From Saccoglossus kowalevskii (lineage: Eukaryota > Hemichordata > Enteropneusta > Harrimaniidae): a DNA stretch of 46,477 nt. The position numbers were made by a program, and so were the translations under genes. The DNA lies in NCBI RefSeq assembly GCF_000003605.2, contig NW_003158749.1:63332-109808 (forward strand). Reading direction: 5' to 3'. The notes beneath the pieces were generated by a model. That model was not told the origin of the DNA and searched no databases. It saw only the letters and a list, made by a program, of their open reading frames with translations. Below are positions 1 to 12,736 of the stretch, piece after piece. Position 1 is the stretch's first letter; every line of letters starts with the position of its first letter.

Positions 1-131
1 TTAAATTCACAATGCCAGCGTTTTACAAGGTCATGTGATGGGGCATCACCACCATAAGTTTCTTTCATTTCATCAATAGTCTCCTTTGGAGTGCGTGCTT
101 TCAGATACAAAAAACGGATCACTGGCCCCAT
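1..131 (-). mobile_element. Transposase-type helix-turn-helix fragment (HTH_48 / GVQW3-like), cut by window edge
   Basis: Read on the minus strand from the ATG at 131, 43 codons stay open to the window edge. The translation contains FLYLKARTPKETIDEM, then GGDAPSHDLVKRWHCEF. This is the pattern of the N-terminal helix-turn-helix of mariner/Mos1-type transposases, also found in SETMAR and in GVQW3-like proteins of invertebrates. The domain would bind transposon ends. The rest lies outside the window, so I cannot tell whether it is an intact transposase, a domesticated gene or a relic. A stop codon lies a few codons upstream of the ATG in the same frame. Confidence 0.6.
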
Positions 132-490
132 TTCACACCTGACTCAGTTCAAACACCTGTATATCAGAAACTACATTTTTTTTAGCAACATAACCCATAG
201 AGATGTAAATCATTACAGATGCTAAATTTCATCTAGATCAGACAACTGGAAGTGAGTCAGAGGCATTACTTATTGAACGCCCCTTGTATCTCAGTCGACA
301 TGCTGCTTGTTTATTCCCACGTTCACATAGCAATGTACATTATATGCAATTTGGGGGTTATTTAAACAAATACTGAGTAAAATTTAGTTCAGATTCCCTC
401 TACTGCCTAATTGGACATCATTCAAAGTAAGACCATTTTTTTTGTGTCTGTTTTTTTTACCATTGGTGAATTTTGTATTTTGAGGTTCTA

Positions 491-951
491 ATATGCATAA
501 TATGCTAATTAGGTGTTATTTACATAGAGACAGTGTGTCTCTTAGGTTGAATCTTCTCCTTGTGATCCAAAGACCACGTGTGCCGAATAGCAAGTTTGTA
601 CCGAGAAATGCAGTGCATAAAAACCTCGAAAGTTAATAATTTTCATGCACTAATTAGCATAATTTATGCAAATTAGCTGGTTATTTGCATAAATACAAGA
701 TTTATTTTGCATGATATTTTTCTGCTTGGTCCATAGATATTTTATATCAAGCTAGACATTTGTTTGACATGAATAAATATATTTTAATAATATTTAGAAA
801 ATGTTCTTAATAATTTGCATAAATTATGCAAATTAGGCCTTATTTGCATAGATGCAGAGTGTCTCTTTGGATGAAAAATTTTCAATTGCCCCAAGGGACA
901 TGTGTGCCAACTAGGACATTTGTACTAAAAAATGCAGCGTTTACCCCCTTA
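491..951 (+). repeat. Degenerate direct repeat, three copies around ATGCAAATTAG
   Basis: A segment with TATGC-AATTAG, then TTATTTRCATAGA, then CAGTGTGTCTCTT or GAGTGTCTCTT, ending in AATGCAG, occurs at about 491-626 and again at about 812-945. A partial third copy lies at about 638-700. The copies diverge by many substitutions. This looks like a dispersed repeat that duplicated locally; the family is not recognised. Confidence 0.6.
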
Positions 952-1082
952 GCAAGTCTACTAAAATACTACGTATAATTATAGTAAACACGTACTGCGT
1001 GCGTGACTCGAACCGGCGCTCGCGTATTCTATTGTGGGTGTCATCGGCGGATCGCGTGGACGGGTTTCATGTTCTCTGCACG

Positions 1083-1121
1083 TAATAAGCTCGGTTATTA
1101 AGCATCCTTTTTTTGGGATGC
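1083..1121 (+). other. Two adjacent perfect hairpins
   Basis: TAATAA at 1083-1088 pairs with TTATTA at 1095-1100. GCATCC at 1102-1107 pairs with GGATGC at 1116-1121 across a T-rich loop. The two stems nearly touch. They lie downstream of the lectin exon on its own strand, in a locally GC-richer block from about 1000 to 1160. Function unknown. Confidence 0.35.
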
Positions 1122-1214
1122 CCGGTGGCCGAGGGGAAGACGTGTAGTGGCATGAAGCTAGGCGATTACGTGTTGAAAGTAGAAATAGTAAATAATATGT
1201 AGTGTTATCCTTAC

Positions 1215-1288
1215 CCGCTGTCTCGCAAATAAACCCTTTCTCTCTGTAGTCACAGTAGTCGTCATCCCACTGAAAATTAGCCCTTTTT
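1215..1288 (-). CDS. C-type lectin domain, last exon of the domain
   Basis: On the minus strand this exon follows a good acceptor (GGTGTCTTCTCAG) and ends at a GTAAGG donor. It completes a codon begun by the 1838-2201 exon (phase 2 into phase 2) and encodes NFQWDDDYCDYREKGFICE. That is the end of a C-type lectin fold: the WND-type calcium segment, here Trp-Asp-Asp, and the last two conserved cysteines in DYC and FICE. The exon ends in phase 1, so the protein continues in an exon I cannot identify. Confidence 0.82.
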
Positions 1289-1837
1289 CTGAGAAGACAC
1301 CAATCACAATAGCGCATTATAATATAAAAAACTTATTATATCATTCATATTGTTGTTTTAAGGATGTAGTAGAGTTTTTCAGAAAGTAAAATCCACACTA
1401 AATATTTTCAAAGAAGAATTGTTTTAAATCACATCGAACTATATATTTTATGAAAGCACATAATTCACTCTAATTACAAGTTGATGTTACTTTAGATATA
1501 ACCTTCATGTGGTTATGTGAATGTAAAATACATCCTTCATTGAAGATTAAAATGAGTATTGCGAAGAAATTGAAAGGGAAGGCACAATATTTTCTTGAAA
1601 AATGTAGTATAATACACGAGAAACTTAACAATCACACCGATTTTAAATATCTATGTTCGCATATATTACATCTACAGTCCCTGAAAAAAATGAAAAATCC
1701 TGATGAGTGCCTGCTGAGATGTACTCATTCAATTGGTCATTTAGATGTCAAATTTTAAACAAAGGTATTAACTCATTGCATGACAGTACATGAAAACAGT
1801 AAACCACTGCATGAAAATAGATTTATATTGCGCTCAC

Positions 1838-2201
1838 CTCAATTGTACACAATCCTGTCCTTCTGTCCTTTTTTTGGTATTGTTATTTGGTTCCTTTCTC
1901 GCCCAGTTCATGTAATCTTGACATAAGATTTTACCACCGGCCCACTCGTATCCGCCTTCGGCTCGAATGTCATTGTAACCGATCCAAAATCCAGTTTGAA
2001 TGACATCGCCGGCACCAGAAGAAATTATGTGATTACGTATGAGATCGTCTGTTTCCTTGTTTGGAATTCTAGCCAGGATTCCCCCAAGCTTGTCTTCACA
2101 GAACGTCTGAGCCTCGAGCCAAAACATTTCATCCGTGAACAAGTGATATTGTACGGTATTGCCAGGTACACGGTTACATACAGTGTCATACTGTGAAGCG
2201 T
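1838..2201 (-). CDS. C-type lectin domain, main exon
   Basis: This minus-strand exon is bounded by TTACTTTTCAG and a GTGAGC donor, phase 1 in and phase 2 out. It encodes about 121 residues with the usual C-type lectin landmarks in order: FWLEAQTFCEDKLGG (helix and cysteine), the hydrophobic core FWIGYND, EGGYEW, MNW, an Glu-Pro-Asn motif in KEPNNN, and QDCVQL. Together with the next exon (1215-1288) the fold is complete. EPN is the calcium-site motif associated in the family with mannose-type sugar binding. The matching WND is WDD here, so binding is plausible but not certain. Signal peptide and any other domains must lie in exons not recognised in this window. Confidence 0.87.
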
Positions 2202-4435
2202 CTGAAAAGTAATATGAAGTGTTAATTAAAGTGATATTCACTAGAGTTAAAGTACTGCGTCAAATACAATTTGTATGATTACTATTCCATGACAGTAGAC
2301 TGAACCACAAGATACAGAATAATACGGGCACTCTTCATGTGATATCTTTTTTTTTGATATTGAGACCACGATGCACAAATTAAATAGAATATTCAGGGAG
2401 CTCGCTCGTCAGGTGAATTGGTCACGTAATTATTTGAGTCAAGCCCCACAAATTAATATCTATGTTATATTCAATAAAAACGAATGAGGCTTCTGGTTTT
2501 AATATGGTACCCTTCCAGCGAAGTCGTTCAAATCCTGACAAACAGATCTCTCAAACATTGAAAGGGGGGCCCAGATAGAAAGGCCTCTCAAATCCTGACA
2601 GAAACCCCGATCTCTGACAGATACCTCTCAATGTGTGAATAAATTTAAACGAAGCTGCATAAATTATAATATGGCACTGTTAATACCCAACTGAAGTGAA
2701 ATAAGCGCATACATTCCAATTTTGAATCTGTGCTTGAATTGAATCTAGTTACAACAGTGAATAGAAACATAATTTGACAAAACGCGGTCTCGTGTATGAA
2801 CATTAGTAGTCTAACTTTGGTAGCACGACTCCCGCCAAATCCATAAAAAGCATTTCCCGCTCAACAAATTGTATGCATCAATTGTATGTATAACTCAATT
2901 GAAAGAATGTTTGTCCCTTTCATTACGAAATACTGCAATTTATCATGCCCACGTGTTCATACATATACGTAAGTACACTCCCGGGATTCACTACATACTT
3001 TGCGCCAAAATGGACGACACCGATGAAAGAAGGATTACTGACACCAGACAATTCATTCTGATATTACCAATGTCATTTGAATCTGTAAGCAAAAATAGAC
3101 AATAAATCACATAAACGACTAAGATGAAATGTTTCTATTAAGAGCAATACATTACTTGAAATATTATGTTTCGACGACATAGATGTCATACTTACTATAT
3201 AAGCTATTCGACCTGTAATTCGACAAAAGTGACGATGTTTGAGAATGGATGAATCGAATTTATAGAGCGACAAACGTAATAAAACATCTGTCCCGTACAT
3301 CCATCAAACATTGCAAGTACATATTTGGACAAGATAAACAGGAAGTAACTTGATACCTATTAATGCATCTACACAATTGAAAACAATTTTTGAGTGGTAC
3401 AAATTTTGAAATTAATATAATTTAAAATCATCAATTTTATGACGATACCTGTTTTTTATGTGTAGGTATACAGTTTCACTGGTGTAATTTGAAAACGGCT
3501 ATTGATGAAAATAGCAAGCCAACTTGTTGAATCAGTAATTCTTTAAATAATAGTGGATAGATAGAACACGCGATTTGTATATTTAGAAAAAAATGCAATA
3601 TTTTCTGAATAATAGTGAAAATGGAAACAAAAAATAATTAGCTAAACATTTATTTCCCCTGAAGGTCTTTTACAAATTAAGATATGATTAACCAATTAAC
3701 CATTAACAATACCCGTTGAAACAGTCAATAGATGTTCATTGTTTAACAATCAGAACTTTCAAGTGTAACAGTTCTCAGTCCGAAATATATGTAATCCACC
3801 AGACGGACGTTTACTTCTATTGCTCTATTGAATAGTCCCAGAGGCACATGCGCAGATGTGGTTGTATTTCTCGTACCAGCATCAACCCGCCAACTTCAAC
3901 CACTGCCACTAAAAGGTTCAGTTTGTACATGACATGATAATTTGTGTAAAAATAACCGGGGCCATATTGTTTAAAATTTACCTTATTGTCGAATTCAAAA
4001 GCTCATTTGAATAAACATTTGATGATGCTGGTCTGCTCCTTTCATTTCGTTTCTATCTACCGTGTAATCCGTTTCTGGTAATCTTAAACAAGGCAGATCA
4101 AACACCATCATTTGTGACTTAGGCTATGTTTTTGTAAGAGCTCTTCTACTACAACAGTAATTATGTGTGTACATACAATATAATACCGTTACATTTATAA
4201 GAGTAAAGTGTGTGGAGGAATATGTGTATATGTGGTTGGTGGGCAGCGTGTCTTGTGTGCATAACTCAAACGATGCAGTTTTGACGTGACGTGACGACAT
4301 TTTTGACTTAGTATACTGTAAAATATTTTAGCTGAAATAAATTTTATCTTTTTGTATTTATTTTCACTGATTTTAGACGAGTTGGGAAATGCCAAGCGAA
4401 AATAAAGTTCTTTACAATAGCATGCTGCTTATGTC
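2202..4435. other. No recognisable gene; upstream of lectin exons
   Basis: Only short frames without family resemblance are present. A short internal repeat (TCAAATCCTGACA, twice between 2528 and 2601) is the only structure I noticed. Upstream exons of the lectin gene could be hidden here but none could be identified. Confidence 0.4.
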
Positions 4436-4800
4436 CTGTCAGTCCCGTAAACTTTACATATGTGTGCACTAAGCACTGGTAAAAATGGTGTTTGCTTTTT
4501 GATATGATGACGGAAATTACAATTACCAAACACATCAATCACACTACACACCCGATCTTTAATGGCATGTGTATGTATGTCTAACAATTGTGGGGGATCA
4601 GTTACATTTTATCAAATTGTTATCGATTTGTCCTGGTGCTATTTATAATAGTTGTAGATGTTTTTAACAATCAAGTGCCTTTCTGAAATTATTTTGTGTT
4701 GCAACCGTGAGAACCATTCACAAACACACAACTAAACTAGTGACACACAATGACTCGTAAGCAAATCCATTCTCGTTCGTAGCTTGTCGATTTATACTCA
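4436..4800 (+). repeat. Dispersed repeat family, copy A
   Basis: This stretch matches 5270-5610 in the same orientation, with many substitutions. Shared landmarks include CAATCACA, TTACATTTTAT followed by AAATTGTTATC, AACAATCAAGTG or GCAATCAAGTG, and TCGATTTATACTCA against TTGATTTATTCTCA. The family is not recognised and contains no coding resemblance. Confidence 0.55.
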
Positions 4801-5269
4801 CTAACATATTCCTTGAAAATCAGACATTAACACAAATTAAAGAAGAAACCTATATACGTTCTACCTATGCATTTTATCTTTCTCCAGCATGGTCTCAATT
4901 TCGCAAGCTGATAAAACTCGTGGTCACATTTGTGGGGCTGTCATTGTTAGTTCGAATGCCATGCAACAGATTAGATTACTGATTCGCTTCTTGCTACGAA
5001 AGCGTATGCAATTCATTAAATCCAGTCAAAATGGTGCTCTACAACTAAACCTAGCTTAAAACAATCAATGCAAATTATGTTTGATTTGACACCCGAACAT
5101 TGTTTCATTTCGACCATTATGTTGCTAACGTCGTTAATCGTAGTGTGACATGTATAATTCATAGAAGTAACGTTGGATCGTAGAGAAATGGGAACATATA
5201 TGTCGGGTGGTGGGTAGGGTCGGAGGATCATCGCTTAGAATACGCAAATTTGACTCATATTCAATTAGC

Positions 5270-5812
5270 ATTCTACTTATATCCAGTCAATTCCGGAAAC
5301 CTTTTCATATATTGTTCACAAGTGGTACAAATAGTGTGTTGTTTTCTTTTTGATATAAACATAACCACCTCAATCACAATATACAATCGATTTTTAATGA
5401 CATATCTATGTTACATTTTATTAAATTGTTATCAATTTATTTTCATACTGTGCGTTCACGCAATCAAGTGGCTTCCTGGAGTGTTGTTTTGTTGTAGGTG
5501 TGGGAACTATTATTAAATTAAACAACAAATCACACACACGCAGCAAGATCCGTGTCACGTGGTGGTACGTATTCACATTTATCATAACTCGTACCTGGTT
5601 GATTTATTCTCATTCTCAAATTATAAAAAGAAAAAACGTGCACGTTCATCGTCAAATAAGGAAGTGACTGTCTCAAGTGATGGCGCTCTTCATTTCAAAT
5701 TTCCCGAAATTTTCCATGCAATGTTTAATGAATTATTGTTGGTTTGGAGCGTTGTGGGAACATGCCCATCAGTATTCACTGACAACATTCGTATTTTGGG
5801 ACTAGCAGTGCC
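5270..5812 (+). repeat. Dispersed repeat family, copy B (first block)
   Basis: The left half matches copy A. The right half, from about 5533, matches the reverse complement of 45,930-46,180. Shared pieces include AGATCCGTGTCACGTG, ACGTGCACGTTCAT, TCAAATAAGG, GGCGCTCTTCATTT and ATTTTGGGACTAG. The 113-codon open frame across it resembles no known family and I treat it as chance. Confidence 0.65.
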
Positions 5813-6584
5813 TGTGGAGGATGATGAAATAACGACCGTTGTTTTTATATTTTGTATTCATTTGTGGAGAGTAATTTCTACAGTTACCTTCATATTCTAA
5901 GTGTAATTTCTACATATAACGGTGGCATATTTTGTAAACTAGTATTGTGTTCACATAATTTGTAAACCAGTAATTCAGACCTTGGCAAGGACTAGGCGAC
6001 TTTAATCAAGGTGCAACATCTGGATTGGCAAATATTGAAAAGAAAAATGGCAAAAGAAAGCGTAGGGGTACTCACAACACCAAACGCAGCATGTATACCT
6101 TATAACTACTGAGCTATTATATTTACGAGGAAAAAATGATATTAAAATGTCATAGTCAAGTGATATGCATTGAATTGTTCATGAGCAAATGACAAATTCT
6201 AAAATACATTCTCATCAGATCTTCGTGACAAGATCATTTATTTTCTATTTTACTTCAGCATAACTGTTTTAACTGTTATATGGCAGTGTTTAGATCGTTT
6301 GTGCAGATAATTGATTTTTTTTGCATGACATCATACCATGACATGACATACCATGACAATTCTAACCATTCTTAAAAGTGCCTTTCAAGATGGAATGCTA
6401 AGAATTGCATGGTAGAACAGCATATGAGAGTCAATGTATTCTTTTCTATGTAAATTTAGAATTATAGGATGGTCACGTGATCTCATTACTATGCATACAA
6501 ATTATTAAAAGCAACCTATTTTTAGATACAGATACACTACCAGATGAATATGATCAACATTCGTCACAGGAGTGCGATGGACGT

Positions 6585-6890
6585 GTTTCCAACAACGCTA
6601 ACGTCCATAGCAACCAGCGATAAAATAACTGACTAACGTAGTTAAAACATTAACATTAATTTCCACTCACTTCAAAGTGATCATAAGTTCCTATCCAATA
6701 CACTTTATACATTTTTTTCATTATATTGTATTTTATTTGTAACGGTTTGTGTTTTACGTATTTTTAATTTGACGCCCTCCACGTAGTTATACACTATAAG
6801 CTGACATGTGCAAATGTTTAAAACACCGATCCAGAAATTTGGACTAAATATCTGACATTCGTTTTGAACGCCACCGCAACACGGCGTATA
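6585..6890 (+). repeat. Dispersed repeat family, copy B (second block)
   Basis: This block matches the reverse complement of 45,240-45,565. Shared pieces include CATAGCAACCAGCGATAA, GACGCCCTCCACGTA, GACATGTGCAAATGTT, AACACCGATCCAGAAATTTG and GACTAAATATCTGA. Together with block one it suggests a longer element of which both ends survive in each copy. Confidence 0.7.
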
Positions 6891-9639
6891 ACTGCGACGA
6901 TATAAATTACTAATTATTTACAGCTTCATCGGAACCTTCATAAACATACTTCATTAGCATGTACCTACTTACCTCATGCCACGGCCATAGTTAGTCGATA
7001 AAAAAACATTAATTTCATACTATTCAAAATCATCGCCTCCACGTTGAAAATCATTATTTTCACGGATGTATGCTTATTACAGTGTTGATTGACAACAATT
7101 AGACTTAGTAAAATTTAAATGTATACGTAGTGGCTGAATTTAGGGTAGTTTCCGAGGGTGTAAACTGAGAACATTTTGATAGTCAAAAGAATCGATCCAT
7201 AGCCTGTGGGAACCACTTCAAAAAAACTGACGCTCATTAACTGTGCCATTGAATTGCCATTGAGACCTTGTCAGCACCATATTGGAACTGGAATATGTGT
7301 TTTCTTCACTCAATTCATCAAAGACATATTTCGCTGCACGCACTTGAAGCGCAATATTCATGACCCCCCGATGTCGGCCCAGCAAAGAAACGGGACACTG
7401 AATAAATGTTCGATGTGCCGCTAAATTGGTGGACTAATTCAACCACTTGTACAATATGTTTGTATGAGTTTGTATGTTATTAAGTTGTGTTGTCTAAACC
7501 ACGTACATCCAGTAATATAGTTTAGTCTATTCTACATGTAGTGAAATATGCTGACCCGTACATAGTCAAAGATAATTTGACTTCCAAGCAACTACTTTTG
7601 GAGAATATTTAGAAAAAGAGAATAACAAATTCGGTTTAATCGTTGTTTCACAATCAGCTTATCATCTAACGAATCTAGAGGGCACATTGGCCCAATTGTA
7701 CAATGATAATCTGGTCAAAGGTGGCATGTTTTTCATCTGGATGATTTCAGGTGCGTATCATGTTATCGTCATTAAATAAACCACTCTCGGTTACTTGATC
7801 CATGGTTTTGGCTATGGATTTATTGCAGACTATGTACATTTGCTGCGTTTTATTTTTTAACTTGTCATACATAGCGTGATTGACACTATAAACTATGAAT
7901 TATAAACAGGTTCAATTGAACGTGCAAGGGAAAAAACACAACATTGATATAATACTGCGATTGTCAGAAACTGCATCTTGAATTACATATACAAATAGTA
8001 ATGCGTGTATTGAAAACTATTCCTGTATATGTAGTGTTTGGATTTTCAAAGTATTTGTTCACACCTGAACATTGATCAGAACATGTATTGGAAAATGTAC
8101 AATGTTCTGACTAATCAGTTGTTACATCTGTATCCAAGTTCCATTTCCTTGGTTCAGAGACCGTCAAAGGTATGCCGCAGCGTCGAATTTCTGATATTTC
8201 TCCAAACCAGAAATCAAAAAGGAGTTGATGGGGGTATTTCAAAATGTTATGTAAAATGGAAGGGGACATATTGCTTTTCAGTATAAGAAAGGAAGATCTT
8301 ATCGCATTTAAGCCATAAGTTGTTAAGAATAAGTTACATGTAATATTCAATAATTACTTTCAAAAACACAATAATTATGTACTTCTGATCTAAGTGTTCC
8401 TTAATATTTCCCTTTTCAATTCTTTATAAATGTACATGAAGCATACATTAGTGTAATTGCTACAATTTACTTGATCTATTTTGCAAAGACAGTTATAAAC
8501 TTGAATATATTCCTATAATTTAAAATTCAAAATATTAATTGTAATAATCACTGTAATATTGGTATAGTTTTAAGCACATTCTGAGCCTTTTAACAATGTA
8601 TTTGACAGATAACATTTCAATCGTATGCACAACTTGAATACATTTTTGGAATAACTTCATTTACCGTTATAAACAACCATACACTATCATATGTGAACAA
8701 ATAAAGAGAACGTTTCGTTGCACACCACTAGAAATATTGATACTATAACAAATATGTAACAAATCAAAATCGTGATATGAATTAATAGTTGATTGGATCA
8801 AGCAAACGAAGGCATTATCGAGGGTACCATATGAGGAGGTTTATGTTTTCAAACACGAGTTTCTCGGTCACTGTTTTTCTGGTGTTCCTGTAGTACTAGC
8901 TACCAACTACAGAGGAGGTTATCTTGATTGTTTGAATAAATGTTATTTGGACTAGCCATTCATACCAAAAATACATGATATCATACCATAAAATGCATGA
9001 TATGGTGTATAAAAGATGCTGGAAAATCAGAGGCTGAAAAACGAAACGATCAAATTGGTAATGCCAAGTATATCACAATGAGAATTGCATATTATACAAC
9101 TGTCTCATGGGCTCATGGTGAAAGTGTTTGACTGTGTTAGTTGGTTAGACATAGAAATAATGCTGGCTGAATTATATTATATCTGCCAAAAGTTTTTGTG
9201 CAGCAGGAAGTGGTCATTTTGTGGTCAGGATGTACAACTTCGCTTCTGCTCATTCTTTGAAGATCTATAACACTGAATATATTCAGGTGTTGTCTAATAG
9301 TCTAATTGGACTAGGATAGAACAATCTGACACAGAGAAACAAAAAACCAGACCATGAGAATCATGCAAAGCTAGAAGAAACTAAAATGTGTTCATTATAT
9401 CACACATAATATTGTTAATCCAGCTATTTTATTGGTTGAAATCTTCTCTTTAGAAAACATGTAATCCCACAAGAAACTGGCTTACGTATACAATTAAATC
9501 GAGGTTACATGACTGAGTACTGCAGAGTGCGGATATATGACCAACTATTGAAAATAGGGAAACCTCGTACTAATACGAATTATTATTGCTATACACGTTA
9601 ATAAATTGTAAATTTAAAAAAACTACCCGTGAGGAACCT

Positions 9640-9730
9640 GCACATTCGCTGCAGAATAGAGTTGGAATCGAACATGTGACATCATCTATGCGTCCTCAAA
9701 TGCCACTTGCTCCGCCTCGTTCTGTTAGTA
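9640..9730 (-). repeat. Possible tRNA-derived SINE fragment
   Basis: On the minus strand, GGAGCAAGTGG (9713-9703) resembles a Pol III A box and TGTTCGATTCC (near 9674-9664) resembles a B box. Their spacing of about 40 bases is as expected in a tRNA-like promoter, and a T run follows further downstream. The A box match is weak and no complete cloverleaf could be built, so this is tentative. Confidence 0.3.
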
Positions 9731-10863
9731 TAGTATTTTTTTTTTCCATTTATGTGCGGAAATAATGAAGGGTTCGTTGAAATATAATAAAATTGTCAGC
9801 AATCTATGCATATGTTCTATTTAGTCCTGGAATTTGAAAAAGAAATGCTAGAATGTGCACAATATTACGGGTAAACTCTGACCACTCAAAATATATTAGA
9901 ATGCCAGTTTATACCCAAATTCACGTGACAATCATTATATAACACAATATGGTAAAAATCTGGGTTATCAGAATAATCACACTATTGGGTGTTTTTTTAG
10001 AAAAAAAGAAGACTCTTGATCACACAATATGTTCAGAGGATTGGAAATTTACACATAGCAACGTGATATAAACACACATTCTATAGCGTATTTCTTGTGC
10101 AAGCATGTCACAATGGTGTTATAAACAGTAATGGTGTTGATTATTGGGTCTGCTGAATTTCCCCCTATTTTGCCTTCCACATACATACCCGACGTTGTTC
10201 ATTCATGGACATTCAATGTGAATGATAAATCATCAAATTTGTATTCGCTTATTTTATTTTTACAAGATAATATAGTACACTATATGTTCTACGACCTCTT
10301 GGTGTTGGGTACACTATCCAGACGTGCCCTATGTCTCTACAATGGTAGCTCATTATCTCCTGGTGATTTTGTGGTCTTTCCGGGCTTCGTTATTCACTTT
10401 CCCTGTTTTAATTGTGTTCTCTATTTCCATATTCTGTATCCTTTAATTCATTCCTCCATTTCTATTTGCCTCCTCAGTTCCACCAGTCTTTCAAATCATA
10501 GTAAGTTATGACAACTGCATTCTGGGCCTTCTGACCGACCTGTATTTTCACTGCCGTTATGCACAATATTTTTGTTATATATATGTATATCACGTTTTTT
10601 CTTTGATGTTGATGTTAAAATCAGTGACGAAGATCGTCACATTTAGCGTAATAACGGTGGATTATACTGTGATGTTTTTATTTCGAACAACTCTTGAATT
10701 TATTCTGTTTGCTGCATTTGCGTGCCACCAAATATTTGCATATGTAACTGAATGCCAGTTAGCCAATCACTGAATGTTTTAATTACCACGAAATTGCCTC
10801 GCCCTGACTTTTATGGGTGTGTACAGATTATTTTTACTCACGAAATGGTGAATGTATGTTGCA

Positions 10864-10884
10864 TTCTCACTCACTCACTCACTC
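10864..10884 (+). repeat. (TCAC)n microsatellite
   Basis: About five units of CTCA/TCAC in a row. Confidence 0.8.
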
Positions 10885-11670
10885 TCTTGTGATAATACGG
10901 CTACAGATTACACCACATCACTTCATTCAACACAAACATCATGGCGAGGTCACATGTTTCTGTCAAAACCTTGTTATATATTGTGTGTCTTTGATCTGCT
11001 TACTCGTGTCTCTTATACAGCTTGCTTGTATTGTGTCTTTGTCATATGGTATCAGCTTATTTTCGTTTTGGTCTTGGCCCGCTGTGCCTGAATTCCCCTG
11101 GTGTACACTGGAGCATCGAGCTGAGGATGCAAGTCAGCTGAATCGCGCCAATCTGTATAATTATGCATTCTACACGAACCAATCAACTTAGATCATTCCC
11201 AAGTCCAATAATGATTTTCTAGAGCCCAGTTGTAGCCAACATGATACCATCCTTTTTACAATACACTAGCCTGGCAACAATATTTTCCATAATTTCTGAA
11301 TTGATGACACCTATGCTAATTACATTGGACGACACCTTAAAACTCATGTTTGCAATACATTTTCTTAAAATGTTCGTATGACATTTGGCCAATTAGAATT
11401 AAAAGACTCCATATACACTATTACCTGTGTGGCTCGTATAGGTAGATCGTATAGTGGCGGGTAGGTGAAGGAATATGTGGTTAATACCTAGGCGACACAA
11501 GGTATGACTGCTCACTAAGAATTGTATTCACAATTAAAACTCGTTTATATTACTTAACGGTAAAGTTACGCAATAAAGAAGTTACAAGGTGAATATTAAT
11601 TATTGAATAGCCAGCAGTAATAATTAAGTTGTGCGGCCAAGGATTAAGATTACCTGACCTTAGGATTAAT

Positions 11671-12115
11671 ATAAACTCTGACATAAACATGTTGTATAAA
11701 CAATGTAAATGAAAGAATGAATTCCCGACATTCTCCGGGCGGCCAAAAAGTCTGTGAAACGATTTAAGGTAACAAAACAGAATAACATCTACTGAAACGC
11801 ATTGAAATTTACTTCAAATATAAACTCTGACATAAACATGTTGTATAAACAATGTAAATGAAAGAATGAATTCCCGACATTCTCCGGGCGGCCAAAAAGT
11901 CTGTGAAACGATTTAAGGTAACAAAACAGAATAACATCTACTGAAACGCATTGAAATTTACTTCAAATATAAACTCTGACATAAACATGTTGTATAAACA
12001 ATGTAAATGAAAGAATGAATTCCCGACATTCTCCGGGCGGCCAAAAAGTCTGTGCAACGATTTAAGGTAACAAAACAGATTAAAATCTACAGAAACGCAT
12101 TGAAATTTACTTCAA
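11671..12115 (+). repeat. Tandem repeat, 149-base unit, three copies
   Basis: Copies start at 11,671, 11,820 and 11,969, each beginning ATAAACTCTGACATAAAC. Copies one and two are identical by eye. The third carries a few substitutions, including GTGCAACG for GTGAAACG and GATTAAAATCTACAG for GAATAACATCTACTG. The identity of the first two copies means a recent duplication or a correction or assembly effect. No coding potential is seen. Confidence 0.95.
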
Positions 12116-12599
12116 AATTCAAAGATGTGAAAAAATAACGATGTGTGAATAGCATAACAATGAAAAAATTTTCGAATACGAAAGGCAGAAACGTTGTCTT
12201 ACTTCGAAGGGCCGGATAATGAACAACCAAGTTTTGAAGCGACTATGGTTGGTCAGTCTCCCATGACAACATGATCTTCAATGATGAACCAGTAATAATC
12301 CACGGCGATTAACAGGTCGATTTCGTGGCTTCGGCGTTTACTTGTGATGCGAGTGGCAATTTTTTGTACTTCCATACCGCAGAATGGACGTAATTTTGTA
12401 TGTGTGAGTGGATGTTTGGCACAACGAGAAATTGTATGTCGATATGCCCTTTATTTGTTTTTAATTAATTGTATACGTTCTTTAGCGCACGTACCCAGTT
12501 TTTTGTCTTTACCAAACCCGCATATGCTGAGATGTTAAGTCAGACATTTGTTGTCTCTGATATTTAGACAACGGGTAGTTTCTTTCGTTATGAAAGTGC

Positions 12600-12649
12600 N
12601 NNNNNNNNNNNNNNNNNNNNNNNNNNNNNNNNNNNNNNNNNNNNNNNNN
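12600..12649. other. Assembly gap (50 N)
   Basis: Fifty undetermined bases, a scaffolding gap whose true length may differ. It falls next to the retrotransposon remnant and the repeat array. Confidence 0.99.
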
Positions 12650-12736
12650 GGTTGGCCTGTATTTCTTGGTCACGAGGTTACCGTGGTCACGAGATATTTG
12701 TGTTTTTATACTCATTGGTAGTTTTTCGAAAAACAA

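Larger units (their letters stand above)
6891..11670. other. Gene-poor interval
   Basis: No open frame here resembles a known protein, and no splice-bounded coding signal was found. It contains a tetranucleotide run (TCAC)n near 10,864-10,884 and a possible tRNA-derived SINE fragment near 9,640-9,730, listed separately. The 124- to 126-codon frames at 10,131 and 10,817 have no domain signature. Confidence 0.45.

Noticed and set aside
5559-5900. 113-codon frame starting MVVRIHIYH
   Set aside because: It lies inside a dispersed repeat, has no domain, and the inverted copy near 46 kb does not keep the frame.
10131-11191. Two frames of 124-126 codons
   Set aside because: No family resemblance, no splice context; hydrophobic composition follows from T-rich DNA.
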